Assembly (NCBI GenBank): GCA_000934455.1
Contig: KN886993.1
Location: forward strand, 37,487 to 101,486
Source: Apostichopus parvimensis
Taxonomy: Eukaryota > Echinodermata > Holothuroidea > Aspidochirotida > Stichopodidae
Direction: 5' to 3'
Length of the DNA: 64,000 nucleotides
Numbering within the stretch: the first letter of the stretch is position 1; the number at the start of each line of letters is the position of its first letter. Shown piece after piece: positions 61,501-64,000 of the stretch. The position numbers and the translations under genes were made by a program. The notes under the pieces are model-generated. The model did no database searches. It was not told the DNA's origin and saw only the letters and a list, made by a program, of their open reading frames with translations.

Positions 61501-63962
61501 TTTTTTGTGGAGGTCAAAGGTCATGAGAGGTCACAGTCTGAATGCTTGAAATTATAATAGCTGCAAAGGTAGAGCTTAGATGAACTTTTAAGGTTTGTTA
61601 TGTAGATCCCCCGTTGTGAAGCACAAGAACTCTCCTTGTTTTACAATCTGTATCACTTGAGGTCAAGTATAGGTCAAGGACAGAAAATTTTTAAACACAA
61701 TTTTGTAGTGTGCTAGAACCTTTCTGTGATACTTTATGTTACCCCTCAAAGCTCTTTTAGTGATGGTATGAGCAATTTGGAACCTTTATCTAATACAATT
61801 GGGATACTGGTACCGTTCCTACACATGCTTTGAAGCGTTAATTAGAGTACTGTATATAAAATCTGTATAAAATAAAATCTATAAATTATACCTTCCCAAC
61901 TGGGTGGTTCTTTGGGCTTGCATGTAATTAATGCTACTGTAACGAAATATCAGAAGCAGTAAATCCTTCAAAAGCAAGTGAAAAATTTGAAATACTCAGT
62001 ATCGCTGTCAAAAAGAACATTAGGAGGGTGTCGTAGTTTCATCATTGCATGCATAACATTTGGTTCACTGCCCACTACTCTTTGGTAAAATGGTGCAAAC
62101 GTGTTTCCAATAGCAAAAATGGCACTTTATGCAGAATTTGAACCGGCAATAGTAGTGGAGATATCTTTCGTCGATTTTTAACACCAAATGGGTTAAAGCA
62201 ATATGATAAACTTTGCGTAGGAATCCACTTATTTCTTTCGCTCCCAGAGAAAAGATCGGGATATCAAGACTATTCCTCCATTCCGTCCTCTTGGAAGTAA
62301 CTACAGCACGCCGGAAAAGGATACAAGTGTGGAGAAAATATCAAAAACTGATAAAGTGAGAACTAAAGCAGAAAAGCGACCAAACATGCAAGCCTTAACA
62401 CCGGTGGTAACTCCCACGGTGGAACCTCCCCGGGACGAGGCTTCTCCCGAGGATGAGGAGAAAGTCATCCCGGAGGAGGAGATGGAGGAGGAGGAGGAGG
62501 ATGATGATGAGGAGGAGAAAGAGGAAGATAAAGAAGAGTGTGGTAAAGATATGGCATCAAACTCATCTTCATCTCATTCAAGTAAATTTACAAATGCCAA
62601 CTTTAAGGAAACTATCATCACGGCAGCAGTCGGTGGTGGTAATAACTCTGGTGGGGAGGGATCTCTTCTGTCAAAGTTACGGAAAACGTCAGGGAAGGAG
62701 AAGAGGGGCACCAAAGGGGGTCCGAAGGGGACCTCGGACAGTGCCGCGGACAGTCCAAAGTCTGTCGGCAGTCCCAAGTCTATCGGAGATGCGGAGGTCG
62801 GCGAGAAGGTCCCACCGAAGCATGCCCCCTCGCCGTCCCTGGAGGTAGACAGTAGGGCCACGCCAGAACAACAGACTGTCGAGAGACCAAAGAGAATGTC
62901 TTCTAGGGAAACGTCAAGGACTTCCACCCCCACCCCTTCATCAAGGACTCCTACCCCTTCATCAAGGACTCCTACCCCGGCATCCAACATGCCGGTGGTA
63001 CTCACGGCTAATCTAACCGTGAAAGATCTTCCAACGGCCTCGCACAACTCGTCCGTATCGATCGACGTGGAGAACGTCACGGACAACGAGAGGGTCACCA
63101 CGCCGGTCGGCAAGGACCCGGATGCGGCCTCCGTAAACGCGGACGCGGACACCGGGAGCAAGACGGACGCGACGGAGATAATCATGCATCCGGAATCGCC
63201 GGACGTACCCATGCCGGAGCTGAAAATCGATAAGCACGAGAGACGGAAGCACAAAAAGCAGGGAAAGGCATCGAGAGGGAGGAGAAAAACACGGGATCCG
63301 GACGATGCACCGTCCAAGAAGAAGAGAAGGAGATCCAGCGGTCAAGGGCGAGGGTACGGAGCGATGAGCTGTGCCGTCGGTCACTACGGTGGGTCAGCTC
63401 AGATGTACGGGATGAGCCCCGGTGAGTAGTCTACAGCTGACCGAAAGATTTTTATTTTTTCATTTAATATATGAATGATGAGTTGTCATCACTGTTTGGC
63501 TTGCTAAAAGGTTTGTTTTAGAACTTTTGTATAAATTGGTCTTAAGGAGCAACATGGGATCCATCTGGTCATGAAAAAGAATTATTGAAGTCTACTTTTC
63601 CCCCTACTGGCTTAAATCAAGTTTGTCACTGGCAGTTTCCTGAATTACAGCACACATCAGTTTACTGTACAGGCTTATGGGAGCAGTTCGAATATATATT
63701 TGCTGATAATACAGGGCTTAAGTTAGGTATGGGAAATCATTCCAATTTCTTTGACTGGTGATTGTGTTGTGAATTTAATGTTACCTGCTAGAAACTGCCA
63801 GTGCCTCCCCTCCCCAATCATGGTGGAACACGATAGTAATCAACGTGGTGAAAACCTGGCATTTCTCTCGCTTACCTGTATTTGCTTTCCCTTTTTCTCT
63901 AGAACATGAAGGGGAGAGAGTCCTTACTGATCAGACCAACGATAATTCTCCAGATTTAGCAA
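55542..63962 (+). CDS. MLLT10: AF10/AF17 (MLLT10/MLLT6), N-terminal part; continues beyond the right edge
   Basis: Chromatin reader that recruits the histone H3K79 methyltransferase DOT1L. Coding exons: 55542-55650, 58221-58300, 58803-58857, 59292-59401, 60377-60480, 61163-61256, 62248-63421 and 63903-63962, phases matching; 595 codons in the window. Exons 1-6 (residues 1-184) encode the PHD, zinc knuckle, extended PHD (PZP) module: CCVCGDERGWTENPLVYCDG, CRKCESQERAARVRCELCP, GWAHVVCALYIPEV, GACMTCNRNGCKQSFHVTCA. In AF10 this reads unmodified H3K27. The 391-codon exon 7 is low-complexity: an acidic run (253-281), the family motif FTNANF (298-303), RTPTPSS repeats and a basic nuclear-signal region (KHKKQGKASRGRRKTR, KKKRRRSS). 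The DOT1L-binding OM-LZ region lies outside. The ATG matches an internal Met of human AF10 (MKEMIGGCC), so the vertebrate N-terminal extension is absent or upstream. Invertebrates usually have one AF10/AF17 gene, so the symbol may cover both. The last exon's donor is tentative. Confidence 0.9.
55651..58220 (+). other. MLLT10 intron 1
   Basis: 2.6-kb AT-rich intron directly after the first PHD cysteines. Short phrases of the GGCCTA(A/G) type recur near 56780-57010. I see no nested gene or recognisable transposon. Confidence 0.6.
58497..58518 (+). repeat. Poly-G run
   Basis: Over 20 consecutive G, among the longest of many G or C homopolymers in this window's introns. It can form a quadruplex and is prone to sequencing error. 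Confidence 0.9.
61369..61402 (+). repeat. Short (TATG)n microsatellite
   Basis: About eight imperfect units of TATG/TGTG in MLLT10 intron 6. Confidence 0.85.
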
Positions 63963-64000
63963 GTAACTATTTATCATTTTCTTTCAACGTTTAAAACGTA

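Noticed and set aside
62574-63317. 247-codon open frame antisense to MLLT10 exon 7
   Set aside because: A shadow of the GC-rich low-complexity coding exon; the sense strand has the family motifs.
1-64000. CRISPR arrays, bacterial operons, rRNA genes, viral integrations
   Set aside because: None seen: repeats are microsatellites, minisatellites, MITEs and SINEs, and I recognised no reverse transcriptase, integrase or capsid-like frame.

Overview
This is a stretch of animal nuclear genome: low-GC, intron-rich, two N gaps, no operons or bacterial features. Joining exons by protein similarity and splice phase gives six protein-coding genes, five recognisable by family: CCDC93 (5' end only), HACL1 (complete, 16 coding exons), an unnamed BEN-domain gene (complete, 4 coding exons), DUSP19 (complete, 3 coding exons), CCDC148 (complete, 10 coding exons) and the AF10/AF17 gene MLLT10/MLLT6 (first 8 coding exons). 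The gene set is bilaterian. Compact introns of about 0.5-3 kb and abundant small DNA transposons and tRNA-derived SINEs suggest a marine invertebrate, perhaps an echinoderm or other non-vertebrate deuterostome. That placement is inference; I cannot name a species.

Layout: 1-1489 CCDC93 (minus, running off the left edge); 1490-5438 intergenic, with a hAT-like MITE, a SINE fragment and an N gap; 5439-28227 HACL1 (minus), whose 9.8-kb intron 8 holds a BEN-domain gene on the opposite strand (15255-20282, plus); 28228-34122 intergenic and repeat-rich; 34123-38069 DUSP19 (plus); 38070-45950 intergenic, with a ~1-kb direct duplication around a 50-N gap and several transposons; 45951-54922 CCDC148 (minus); a 619-bp head-to-head gap; 55542-63962 MLLT10/MLLT6 (plus, running off the right edge).

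The genes have unrelated jobs: endosomal sorting (CCDC93), peroxisomal alpha-oxidation (HACL1), probable chromatin binding (BEN gene), phosphatase/MAPK signalling (DUSP19), an uncharacterised coiled-coil protein (CCDC148) and histone reading with DOT1L recruitment (AF10). No cooperating system is evident. The arrangement itself is informative: orthologues of CCDC93, CCDC148 and DUSP19 all lie on human chromosome 2q, so part of an old linkage group seems to be kept.

The most notable observations are: a 2-nt frameshift in an otherwise intact HACL1; the antisense nested BEN gene; a GC-AG last HACL1 intron whose two ends are crowded by transposons; TTAA-bounded, Kolobok/T2-like MITE families, one with a preserved empty site in the other copy of a duplication; a hAT-like element whose target-site duplication brackets two stacked copies; and a 153-bp tandem duplication that copied part of a CCDC148 exon together with its splice donor.
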